5,046 nt of DNA from an uncultured Clostridia bacterium (GTDB taxonomy: Bacteria; Bacillota; Clostridia; Oscillospirales; Acutalibacteraceae), in contig CAMEMA010000084.1 in assembly GCA_945926705.1 (NCBI GenBank), positions 1-5,046 of the forward strand. Reading direction: 5' to 3'. The number at the start of each line of letters is the position of its first letter. Position 1 is the stretch's first letter. Below the pieces are notes generated by a model. That model saw nothing but the letters and a program-made list of their open reading frames with translations. It did no database searches and was not told the origin of the DNA. Positions 1 through 5,046 of the stretch are shown piece by piece. Made by a program: the position numbers and the translations under genes.

Positions 1-579
1 GTTACCGGTTATGAAGGAAGCAGGTATGGGACAGCTTATAATTTTGTTGTAAACGGTGTTGCGTATTTTGATATGGCAAAAGCTTGTAGAATGGAATTGG
101 ACTATCAGGCTAGAAATAGAAGAGAAGCAGCAAGCACAAATCCTCAAACGGACAGACAATTCAAAGACGCTTATATTGCAGCTAAAATGGCAAACTTGGA
201 TGAACATAGCCGTCAAGTAATGGAAGAGGTGAAAGTTCCTCCTATAAAGAAAGTTATAATTTTAGGTAATGTACAAAAAATTGGTGAAGATTTCGGCAGG
301 ATACTTAATGAAGGAGCGACTTTTGATAGGGTATATGGAATAGAGTCAGTTGATATGTCGGGAAGTGATGTAAAATTGGTTTGTAACAGAGCTTTTCGTG
401 ATTGTAGAGACAATGACGGTTATCCGGCAATGAAAGAAATAAAATATCCTTTAGCTAGACAACCTAAAATCGGTATGCAATGCTTTGGCCGCAGCGATGG
501 ATCTTACAGACCTGATAATTTTATCCCGGTTTATGGAAAGGATTCTCTTCCGGTTGACAGTTGCTGTATTATTTCGTAG
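1..579 (+). CDS. 3' end of an unrecognised protein gene (hypothetical, 5' partial)
   Basis: The frame is open from the first base, so the visible 192 residues are the C-terminal part of a longer protein. The first in-frame ATG, at 73, has no Shine-Dalgarno sequence before it and is probably internal. I do not recognise the family. The visible part is soluble-looking, with no membrane segment. A charged, helix-like stretch (about residues 28-78, rich in Arg, Lys, Glu and Ala) leads to a short hydrophobic strand, VIILG, at residues 85-89. A mixed region with Cys 128, 135 and 161 follows. The protein ends DSCCIIS, whose last four residues fit the eukaryotic CaaX prenylation pattern; this may be chance. 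GC content is higher than in neighbouring genes (22/60 and 25/60 in two lines counted). A hairpin terminator lies about 35 bp after the stop, so this is the last gene of its transcript. That it is coding is well supported; its function is unknown. Confidence 0.75.
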   Translation, partial: VTGYEGSRYGTAYNFVVNGVAYFDMAKACRMELDYQARNRREAASTNPQTDRQFKDAYIAAKMANLDEHSRQVMEEVKVPPIKKVIILGNVQKIGEDFGRILNEGATFDRVYGIESVDMSGSDVKLVCNRAFRDCRDNDGYPAMKEIKYPLARQPKIGMQCFGRSDGSYRPDNFIPVYGKDSLPVDSCCIIS

Positions 580-613
580 ATGATTTACATTTAAGTATTG
601 TTTATTATATTTT

Positions 614-651
614 AGCAACATACTCTTCTGAGTTTATGTTGCTTTATTTTT
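614..651 (+). terminator. Intrinsic terminator after the first gene
   Basis: AGCAACATA (614-622) pairs with TATGTTGCT (635-643). The stem continues with CTC (623-625) against GAG (630-632), leaving a two-base bulge and a TTCT loop. A T-rich tract follows directly (644-651). The tract lies on the plus-strand 3' side only, so the terminator serves the gene ending at 579. Confidence 0.85.
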
Positions 652-659
652 AATATTTA

Positions 660-688
660 TTGACTAATACATTTTAATTTATTATAAT
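660..688 (+). promoter_or_regulatory. Sigma-A type promoter of the tRNA-Thr gene
   Basis: TTGACT (660-665) matches the -35 consensus at five of six positions and TATAAT (683-688) is a perfect -10, with an optimal 17-bp spacer. Transcription would start near 695, only a few bases before the mature tRNA 5' end at 699. It lies just after the preceding terminator, so the tRNA is an independent transcription unit. Confidence 0.85.
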
Positions 689-698
689 TAGACTATAC

Positions 699-774
699 GC
701 TACCGTAGCTCAGTTGGTAGAGCAGCTGATTCGTAATCAGCAGGTCGGCGGTTCGAGTCCGCCCGGTAGCTCCA
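699..774 (+). tRNA. tRNA-Thr (anticodon CGU)
   Basis: The full cloverleaf can be folded by eye. The acceptor stem is GCTACCG (699-705) with CGGTAGC (764-770), the D stem GCTC/GAGC, the anticodon stem GCTGA (725-729) with TCAGC (737-741), and the T stem GGCGG/CCGCC with a TTCGAGT loop. The anticodon loop TTCGTAA (730-736) places CGT at 732-734, which reads ACG (threonine). Acceptor pairs G1-C72 and C2-G71 and anticodon bases G35 and U36 agree with known threonine identity elements. The discriminator is T771, and CCA is encoded at 772-774. The gene stands alone with its own promoter and terminator. In an AT-rich genome ACG is probably a rare codon, so this is likely a minor isoacceptor. Confidence 0.97.
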
Positions 775-816
775 TTTTTGTGTTTTATTTCGTTACATAA
801 TATGAGATTAAATTTT

Positions 817-840
817 CCACACTTTATAGTGTGGTTTTTT
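817..840 (+). terminator. Intrinsic terminator of the tRNA-Thr unit
   Basis: CCACACT (817-823) and AGTGTGG (828-834) form a perfect 7-bp stem with a TTAT loop, followed at once by six T residues (835-840). It lies 42 bp after the tRNA CCA end. The T tract is only on the plus-strand side. Confidence 0.9.
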
Positions 841-1182
841 GTATACAATTGTGATTTAAAGCATGGTTATTAAATCATACCAATAGAAATTAAAACGAAG
901 ACATTCATGTTATCTACACATGTATAATTTTAAAGATGCCATAGAGTATATAAGACTAGTTTAGTAAAATATAGAACAGAAAAATTTGAAATTTAAATAT
1001 TAGATCAGGATAAAATTTATTAATATAAGATCTATTTATCAATTTTAGATTACATATGATTAAATCGATAATTTGGGATTGTTTTTAAAACCAAAGTATA
1101 AATTGATATATTTTTTGATGATGAATTATATTATTTTTTTATGATTAATAGTTTAAAATATAAAAATTAAAATAAATAGTAG
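841..1182. other. Very AT-rich gap with no intact gene
   Basis: No open frame of useful length with a ribosome binding site was found on either strand. The line 1021-1080 is about 18% GC. A stretch at about 1010-1120 shows patchy, collinear similarity to the gene relic downstream (about 1706-1831), including an exact 13-mer, TTTGGGATTGTTT, at 1072-1084 and 1773-1785. It may be older debris of the same kind of gene, but chance similarity in AT-rich DNA is not excluded. Confidence 0.5.
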
Positions 1183-1210
1183 TTGACAAATTATAAATTA
1201 TAAATATAAT
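1183..1210 (+). promoter_or_regulatory. Consensus sigma-A promoter of the leader-peptide gene
   Basis: A perfect -35 TTGACA (1183-1188) and a perfect -10 TATAAT (1205-1210) are separated by 16 bp. The predicted start is near 1217, giving a 5' untranslated leader of about 44 bases. No clear operator repeat was seen around it, so the sequence suggests strong, perhaps constitutive, transcription. Confidence 0.85.
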
Positions 1211-1246
1211 ATAGTTGTTAGTACAATTTATATATTTAATAAAAAT

Positions 1247-1252
1247 GGAGGT
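1247..1252 (+). promoter_or_regulatory. Ribosome binding site of the leader-peptide gene
   Basis: GGAGGT is a near-perfect Shine-Dalgarno sequence ending 8 bases before the ATG at 1261. It fixes the start codon and argues that this small gene is really translated. Confidence 0.85.
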
Positions 1253-1260
1253 AAATAATT

Positions 1261-1635
1261 ATGGAAAATGAAAAATTAAGTCCTGTAGAGGAAGCTATGA
1301 GTGCATTAATTTCGGAGCTTGATGAAGAAACCTTAAACAAAGCAGTAGGTGGAATGAGCCAAACTCACAAAAAAGCTTTAATTAGTGCAGGTCTGATAAT
1401 AGCAGCGACAGGAGCGGGTGCTGGATGTTATTGGTGGAAACGTAAACCCAAAACTCCAAATGTCACAAAACCCTCTGGATATATACCATCTTCTAATGGA
1501 GATAGAGCACGTCAAATGGATGACGCATTTGCTTCACGTGGAATTAACGCAAAATCAGTAATGGTGAATAATGGCCAAGCAGTTCTCACTACTTTTGCGA
1601 ATGAAGATGCGGTTGAAGATGAGGTTGAAGATTAA
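1261..1635 (+). CDS. Small protein with double-glycine-type leader and hydrophobic segment (putative exported peptide or bacteriocin-like precursor)
   Basis: This gene encodes 124 residues. Residues 1-31 are acidic and resemble a double-glycine leader. Counting back from G30-G31, Leu falls at -12 and -7 and Ala at -4, close to the LSxxELxxIxGG pattern recognised by C39-peptidase ABC exporters; Nif11/NHLP-type RiPP leaders look similar. Cleavage after G31 would leave 93 residues. These comprise a short polar start with KK (37-38), a hydrophobic Ala/Gly-rich stretch (39-59) with TGAGAG and one Cys (56) ending in YWW, then a KRKPK cluster (60-64), a polar Pro-rich linker, a folded-looking part, and a strongly acidic tail (115-124). 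The hydrophobic stretch could be bacteriocin-like or a transmembrane helix. GC is high for the window (29/60 in one line). The start is set by GGAGGT, and a consensus promoter precedes it. No exporter, immunity or modification gene is visible. Alternatively it is a plain single-pass membrane protein in which GG is coincidental. The gene is near certain; the export role is inference. Confidence 0.85.
   Translation: MENEKLSPVEEAMSALISELDEETLNKAVGGMSQTHKKALISAGLIIAATGAGAGCYWWKRKPKTPNVTKPSGYIPSSNGDRARQMDDAFASRGINAKSVMVNNGQAVLTTFANEDAVEDEVED
1611..1634 (+). repeat. 12-bp tandem duplication at the 3' end of the leader-peptide gene
   Basis: Two adjacent 12-base units, GGTTGAAGATGA and GGTTGAAGATTA, differ at one base. 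They encode the acidic VEDEVED tail, and the second copy runs into the TAA stop. A slippage duplication probably lengthened the acidic C-terminus. Confidence 0.7.
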
Positions 1636-1667
1636 TTAATAAAAATTTTAAATAGGGATTTATTTTT

Positions 1668-2016
1668 ATGAATGCTGAAAATATATGTTGTTTTATATAA
1701 ATCAAATAAAATTCAAAGCTTTCTTATTAGAAATTTTAAATGAGAAAGGGATAAAATCACTTTTATTAAAATTTTGGGATTGTTTGAATAGAAAAAAAAT
1801 GAGAAATATTAAATGACATATCAGAATTTGCATAAAGTAATGTGAAGAATAAGATTCAAAAATATATTGATGCTTATGCTGAATTTAACAAATACTATAG
1901 TTTGGATGGGGTTTGTTATATACAGATTGATTCTAAACAAAAGTGCAAAAAAGGGATCAGGCATTGAACGTTTTTTAATTCTTAGAAGTGGTATAGTTCA
2001 ACTTACTTTTAAATAA
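1668..2016 (+). pseudogene. Decayed gene relic of unknown family
   Basis: Protein-like segments run collinearly in shifting frames. An ATG at 1668 gives only ten residues before TAA. A second frame (1685-1816) encodes a basic 43-residue stretch including KGIKSLLLKFWDCLNRKK. Another frame from 1803 reads EILNDISEFA, meets an in-frame TAA at 1833-1835, then continues open to 1967 with KYIDAYAEFNKYYSLDG. A third frame carries on through GSGIERFLILRSG to a TAA at 2014-2016. Two of the shifts fall at or near A-runs (1792-1799 and 1947-1952). Stitched together this is about 110 residues of one degraded protein. I do not recognise the family. It follows the leader-peptide gene by 32 bp in the same direction, so it may once have been its immunity or processing partner, but that is a guess. 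One or more short segments could instead be real small peptides, though none has a convincing ribosome binding site. Confidence 0.4.
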
Positions 2017-2115
2017 TAAGTTTGAATTTTGGTGTCATTGTGTACATGAGGACACTATAACTAAGATGAATTAGAGCTGGCGTTATGCTTTTTTACCTTA
2101 AAGTTAATTATTATT

Positions 2116-2150
2116 TCTTGTACATCGATTTAGGTGTACAAGAGTTTTTT
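2116..2150 (+). terminator. Intrinsic terminator closing the leader-peptide unit
   Basis: TCTTGTACA (2116-2124) and TGTACAAGA (2135-2143) form a perfect 9-bp stem. Two further inner pairs (T-G, C-G) leave a six-base loop. After one G come six T residues (2145-2150). It is oriented for plus-strand transcription. As no intact gene ends nearby, it most simply terminates the transcript from the 1183 promoter, after the gene relic. Confidence 0.85.
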
Positions 2151-2413
2151 ATTTTCTAAAGTTAGATTTATAAAAAACAAAATAAAAATTATTAAAAGAT
2201 AGGTTAATATTATTAGCTTAGAATATTATATATTGTCATAAGAAAAAAATTGAAATTGTATTTAATAAAATAATAAGCCTGAAGTTAAATTTATTTTTTG
2301 TGTATTGTTTTATATGCGTAGGTATATTTTTGTTTACTATATTACAAAATTTTCCCCCATTATACATACTATAATTAATAGACAATATAGTTTATTATTT
2401 AGTAATTTTATTC
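2151..2413. other. AT-rich spacer upstream of tpiA, no gene seen
   Basis: No supported gene, riboswitch or T-box-like element was found. It contains only weak A/T inverted repeats (for example TAATATT and AATATTA flanking about ten bases near 2206-2229) and scattered -10-like words without a good -35. Confidence 0.5.
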
Positions 2414-2419
2414 TATAAT
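2391..2419 (+). promoter_or_regulatory. Candidate promoter of the tpiA-gpmI operon
   Basis: A perfect -10 TATAAT (2414-2419) lies 17 bp after TTTATT (2391-2396), a poor -35 that keeps little more than the leading TT of the consensus. Transcription would start near 2426, giving a short leader of about 29 bases. The weak -35 may mean an activator is used or that the true promoter lies elsewhere in the AT-rich spacer. Confidence 0.4.
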
Positions 2420-2441
2420 ATAGAAAATATTTAAAATAAGT

Positions 2442-2446
2442 AGGTG
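2442..2446 (+). promoter_or_regulatory. Ribosome binding site that fixes the GTG start of tpiA
   Basis: AGGTG sits 8 bases before the GTG at 2455. It supports GTG as the start rather than the next in-frame ATG at codon 13, which would remove the catalytic Asn10 and Lys12. Confidence 0.7.
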
Positions 2447-2454
2447 TAGTTTCA

Positions 2455-3219
2455 GTGAATTCTAAAAAGTATTTAATTGCTAATTGGAAGATGAACAAAA
2501 CAGTTGAGGAATCAGTTACGTTTATAAGAGAATTATTGAAAAATTCTAAATTATACAAAAATGAAGTCATAATTTGTCCGACTTTTTTAAGTTTGGATGC
2601 AATGAGAGAAACATGTTTGAAAAATGGAATAAAGTTGGGGGCCCAAAATTGTCATTTTGAAGTACAAGGGGCATTTACAGGAGAAATTTCCGCAGAAATG
2701 TTAAGAAGTCTGGGAGTGGAATATGTAATACTGGGTCATAGTGAAAGGAGAAATTATTTTGGTGAAAGTGATGAAATTATAAATAAGAAAGTGAAAGCAG
2801 CGCTTGAAAGCGGTCTAAAAGTAATTTTATGTATAGGTGAAACTTGGGAGCAAAGAAATAACGGTCAAAAATTAGATGTATTAAATAATCAATTGAAATT
2901 TGGTTTAAAGGATTTAAATTCCGAAATGTTAAAAAAAATAATTATTGCTTATGAACCTGTTTGGGCGATAGGTACAGGTAAAATAGTAACTGAAAAAGAA
3001 ATTTCCGATGTTTCGCATAATATTGAAAAATTTATTTCTGCAGAGTTTAAAACAAATTTTAAATGTTCGTTTATTTATGGTGGCTCAGTAGATGTTTCCA
3101 ATGTGGAGAAGTTTTTAAATTTGTCTTGTGTAGACGGTGCGCTTATAGGTGGCGCTTCACTCAATGCAGATAAATTTAGGAGTATTATAAATATTTCGGA
3201 AAACTTAAATAAAATATAG
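2455..3219 (+). CDS. tpiA: Triosephosphate isomerase
   Basis: This cytoplasmic glycolytic enzyme interconverts dihydroxyacetone phosphate and D-glyceraldehyde-3-phosphate. The family acts as a dimer of (beta/alpha)8 barrels. At 254 residues it is of usual length. Diagnostic elements are all present: NWKMN (10-14) with substrate-binding Asn10 and Lys12; AQN (63-65); GAFTGEIS (72-79); the electrophile His95 in YVILGHSERR (90-99); CIGET (126-130); catalytic base Glu167 in AYEPVWAIGTGK (165-176), which includes phosphate-gripping loop 6; YGGSV (208-212); and the phosphate-binding DGALIGGASL (228-237). The start is GTG, supported by AGGTG at 2442 and by the family N-terminus, which begins a few residues before NWKMN. 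gpmI follows after 28 bp on the same strand, so the two are probably co-transcribed. No defect is visible, and its low GC fits gpmI better than the two accessory genes upstream. Confidence 0.98.
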   Translation: MNSKKYLIANWKMNKTVEESVTFIRELLKNSKLYKNEVIICPTFLSLDAMRETCLKNGIKLGAQNCHFEVQGAFTGEISAEMLRSLGVEYVILGHSERRNYFGESDEIINKKVKAALESGLKVILCIGETWEQRNNGQKLDVLNNQLKFGLKDLNSEMLKKIIIAYEPVWAIGTGKIVTEKEISDVSHNIEKFISAEFKTNFKCSFIYGGSVDVSNVEKFLNLSCVDGALIGGASLNADKFRSIINISENLNKI

Positions 3220-3247
3220 TATATTATAAAATAGGAGAAATTCTATA

Positions 3248-4744
3248 ATGAAAAAAAGTGTAATTCTTTTAATTTTAGATGGTTTTGGAATAGGGGAAAA
3301 AACAATTTCCAATGCTGTTTATTGTGCGAAAACTCCCAATTTGGATAAAATATTTAAAAACAGTCCCACATGTATTCTAAAAGCATCCGGAGTTAATGTC
3401 GGCTTACCGGAAGGTCAAATGGGAAATTCTGAAGTAGGTCATATGAATATCGGTGCAGGGAGAATTGTATATCAGGATTTCACATATATTAATAAAAGTA
3501 TTGAAGACGGAAGTTTTTACAAAAATATCGAACTTTTGAACATTATTGACTATGTAAAATCGAAAAACTCAACCTTGCACATAATGGGTTTGGTTTCAGA
3601 TGGCGGAATTCACAGTCACATAAATCATTTTTATGCTGTTTTAAACTTGGCTAAAAAAATGAATGTTGATAAAATATCTATTCATGCTTGGACGGATGGA
3701 AGGGATACATCTCCTTCGTCAGCATTGAGTTATCTTGAAAAACTGGAAAAGTTTACAACAAAAATAGGAGTTGGAAAAATTCAGACAATTTCTGGTAGAT
3801 TTTATTCAATGGACCGGGATAATCATTTTGATAGAATTGAAAAAGCGTATAACGCTATAGTTAACGTAAAGGGTAAAAAATTTGACACATTAAAAAAAGC
3901 TATTGAAGAATCTTATACAAATAACGTTACTGATGAATTCATTATCCCATGTGTTAGAGAGGGTTATGGTGGTTTAAATAAACATGATGCTGTATTATGC
4001 ATAAATTTTAGACCGGATAGAGTAAGACAAATAACAAAAAAGTTTATTGACGACTTTGATGGTAAAATAAAATATTGTTGTTTTACCGAGTATGATAAAA
4101 ATTTTAAAAATGTTTCCGTAGTATTCAAAACTCGTAAGATAAAAAATACTTTAGGAGAATATATATCATCAAGAGGTTTAAAGCAATTGCGTATTGCTGA
4201 AACAGAAAAATATGCCCATATAACATTTTTTTTGAATGGTGGTATAGAAAAGCCATATAAAAATGAAGATAGAATAATAATAGATTCACCTAATGTAAAA
4301 ACTTATGACTTAAAACCCGCTATGAGTGCTCCGGATATTACTCGTAGTGTGGTTGAAAATATAAATAAAGAGTATTATGATCTGATCGTTGTAAATTTTG
4401 CAAATCCCGACATGGTAGGACATACGGGCAATTTTAAAGCGACTGTAGAGGCTGTTGAAGAAGTAGATAAATGTGTAGGGGTTTTAGTTCAAGAAAATAG
4501 AAAACATGGGGGTATTACCGCAATTACTGCTGACCATGGAAATGCGGAAAAAATGCTGGACGATTCAGGAATGATTTTCACTGCTCATACTTCTAACCCT
4601 GTTATTTTTGCACTGGATAATTATTCTTGTATTTTGAAAGAAAGCGGTTCTTTATGTGACATTTCTCCTACTGTTTTGGAAATTTTAGATTTAGAAAAAC
4701 CAAAAGAAATGACAGGAAATAGTCTTATTGAAATTAAAAAATAA
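3248..4744 (+). CDS. gpmI: 2,3-bisphosphoglycerate-independent phosphoglycerate mutase
   Basis: This glycolytic enzyme interconverts 3-phosphoglycerate and 2-phosphoglycerate through a phosphoserine intermediate, using two divalent metal ions (usually Mn2+), in the cytoplasm. It belongs to the alkaline-phosphatase superfamily. The 498 residues compare with about 510 for the family. Visible features are: metal-binding Asp11 in LILDGFGIG; nucleophile Ser61 in GQMGNSEVGH; substrate-domain residues His122 in SDGGIHSH, Arg152-Asp153 in TDGRDTSP, Arg184 and Arg190 in SGRFYSMDRD, and Arg255 and Arg258 in FRPDRVRQ; Lys321 in ETEKYAH; and the metal ligands Asp388 and His392 (NPDMVGHTG), Asp429-His430 (TADHGNAE) and His447 (TAHTSNPV). 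The ATG is preceded by AGGAG (3233-3237). It lies 28 bp after tpiA, so it is translated from the same probable mRNA. No strong GC-rich terminator follows; only A/T palindromes separate it from convergent polC. It appears intact. Confidence 0.98.
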   Translation: MKKSVILLILDGFGIGEKTISNAVYCAKTPNLDKIFKNSPTCILKASGVNVGLPEGQMGNSEVGHMNIGAGRIVYQDFTYINKSIEDGSFYKNIELLNIIDYVKSKNSTLHIMGLVSDGGIHSHINHFYAVLNLAKKMNVDKISIHAWTDGRDTSPSSALSYLEKLEKFTTKIGVGKIQTISGRFYSMDRDNHFDRIEKAYNAIVNVKGKKFDTLKKAIEESYTNNVTDEFIIPCVREGYGGLNKHDAVLCINFRPDRVRQITKKFIDDFDGKIKYCCFTEYDKNFKNVSVVFKTRKIKNTLGEYISSRGLKQLRIAETEKYAHITFFLNGGIEKPYKNEDRIIIDSPNVKTYDLKPAMSAPDITRSVVENINKEYYDLIVVNFANPDMVGHTGNFKATVEAVEEVDKCVGVLVQENRKHGGITAITADHGNAEKMLDDSGMIFTAHTSNPVIFALDNYSCILKESGSLCDISPTVLEILDLEKPKEMTGNSLIEIKK

Positions 4745-4745
4745 A

Positions 4746-4766
4746 TAATTTAATATTATTAAATTA
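4746..4766. repeat. A/T-only palindrome between convergent gpmI and polC
   Basis: TAATTTAATA (4746-4755) and TATTAAATTA (4757-4766) are perfect inverted copies around a single T. A second, shorter A/T palindrome (ATTAAA-T-TTTAAT) lies a few bases on, within about 4773-4787. Such repeats could act as weak bidirectional terminators for the two convergent genes, but A/T-only hairpins are unstable and this composition makes chance palindromes common. Confidence 0.3.
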
Positions 4767-4792
4767 AAAATATAATTAAATTTTAATATATT

Positions 4793-5046
4793 TTAGAAAA
4801 ATGACATTTGATTACTTTCCGGAAGATCTTTTAAAATACCGGCATCTTGAAGAGTTTCAATTACAGCTTTGGTAACTTTTGAACGTATTTGAACATCATC
4901 AATAGAAAGGTATTCTCCATCTTTAGCAGCATCTTTAAGGCTTTGAGCTGCAGATACTCCCACTCCGGCAAGAGAAGCAAAAGGAAGCCTTATTTTGCCG
5001 TCTTCAACAATATATTTATAAGAATCTGATTTATATAAATCAACCG
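4793..5046 (-). CDS. polC: DNA polymerase III PolC-type alpha subunit, C-terminal end (5' partial in window)
   Basis: The minus strand encodes 83 residues followed by TAA (complement of 4793-4795); the rest of the gene lies beyond the window edge. The fragment starts VDLYKSDSYKYIVEDGK, continues with LPFASLAGVGVSAAQSL and the motif LSIDDVQIRSKVTKAVIE, and ends LQDAGILKDLPESNQMSFF. This matches the known PolC C-terminus, where a helix-hairpin-helix-like segment precedes a conserved ERSKxSKxVIE-type helix and the terminal LPExNQxSxF, the end of the protein. PolC is the leading-strand replicative polymerase of low-GC Gram-positives and carries a built-in 3'-5' exonuclease. The gene converges with gpmI, 48 bp between stop codons. 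The fragment is intact and in frame throughout. Confidence 0.95.
   Translation of the reverse strand, partial: VDLYKSDSYKYIVEDGKIRLPFASLAGVGVSAAQSLKDAAKDGEYLSIDDVQIRSKVTKAVIETLQDAGILKDLPESNQMSFF

Noticed and set aside
213..413. Minus-strand open frame of 66 codons inside the first gene
   Set aside because: It lies wholly opposite a convincing plus-strand coding frame, has no ribosome binding site of note, and its protein shows no recognisable motif.
2000..2055. Weak hairpins AACTTA/TAAGTT and GTGTC/GACAC after the gene relic
   Set aside because: The stems are only 5-6 bp with loops of 11 bases or more and no T tract; the much better terminator at 2116-2150 follows.
2266..2302. A/T inverted repeat AAAATAA ... 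TTATTTT followed by Ts upstream of tpiA, considered as a terminator
   Set aside because: It has A-T pairs only, a loop of about 18 bases and no gene to terminate; expected by chance in this composition.
2151..2454. Riboswitch, T-box or other structured leader upstream of tpiA
   Set aside because: No T-box-like motif, no extended GC-containing stems and no terminator just before tpiA; the predicted leader is only about 29 bases.
2337..2570. Minus-strand open frame of 77 codons overlapping the tpiA start
   Set aside because: It overlaps the well-supported N-terminal coding part of tpiA and its candidate promoter. Its Phe/Leu/Ile/Tyr-rich product is what reversed AT-rich sequence gives by chance.
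1..5046. CRISPR array or intact insertion sequence
   Set aside because: No regularly spaced direct repeats, and no transposase or integrase frame, could be found on either strand.

Overview
The window looks like chromosome of a low-GC Gram-positive bacterium (Firmicutes/Bacillota). The evidence is strong AT bias (intergenic lines are roughly 20% GC), Shine-Dalgarno-led genes, consensus sigma-A promoters, and the C-terminus of a PolC-type replicative DNA polymerase, which is characteristic of this group. A host-associated anaerobic clostridial or tissierellial lineage is plausible but unproven.

Layout. (1) Positions 1-579 hold the 3' end of an unrecognised protein gene, richer in GC than the rest and ending in a CaaX-like tetrapeptide; a hairpin terminator follows. 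(2) Positions 660-840 form a self-contained tRNA-Thr(CGU) unit with its own consensus promoter, an encoded CCA end and an intrinsic terminator. (3) Positions 841-2150 are an accessory-looking stretch. A very AT-rich gap is followed by a consensus promoter driving a 124-residue protein with a double-glycine-type leader (GG at residues 30-31) and a hydrophobic Ala/Gly-rich segment just after the predicted cleavage site. Downstream lies a gene relic broken by frameshifts and a stop, and the unit closes with an intrinsic terminator at about 2150. No transporter, protease or modification enzyme is visible for the leader peptide. (4) Positions 2455-4744 hold two adjacent glycolytic genes, tpiA and gpmI (28 bp apart, probably one operon), with all expected catalytic residues. 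(5) Positions 4793-5046, on the minus strand, are the last 83 codons of polC, convergent with gpmI across a 48-bp gap containing A/T-only palindromes.

How the genes fit together: TpiA supplies glyceraldehyde-3-phosphate from DHAP, and GpmI later converts 3- to 2-phosphoglycerate, so the pair contributes to lower glycolysis. gapA, pgk and eno are not present in the window. The most unusual item is the orphan leader-peptide gene and its decayed surroundings between the tRNA and tpiA. No CRISPR array, intact transposase or recognisable riboswitch was seen.
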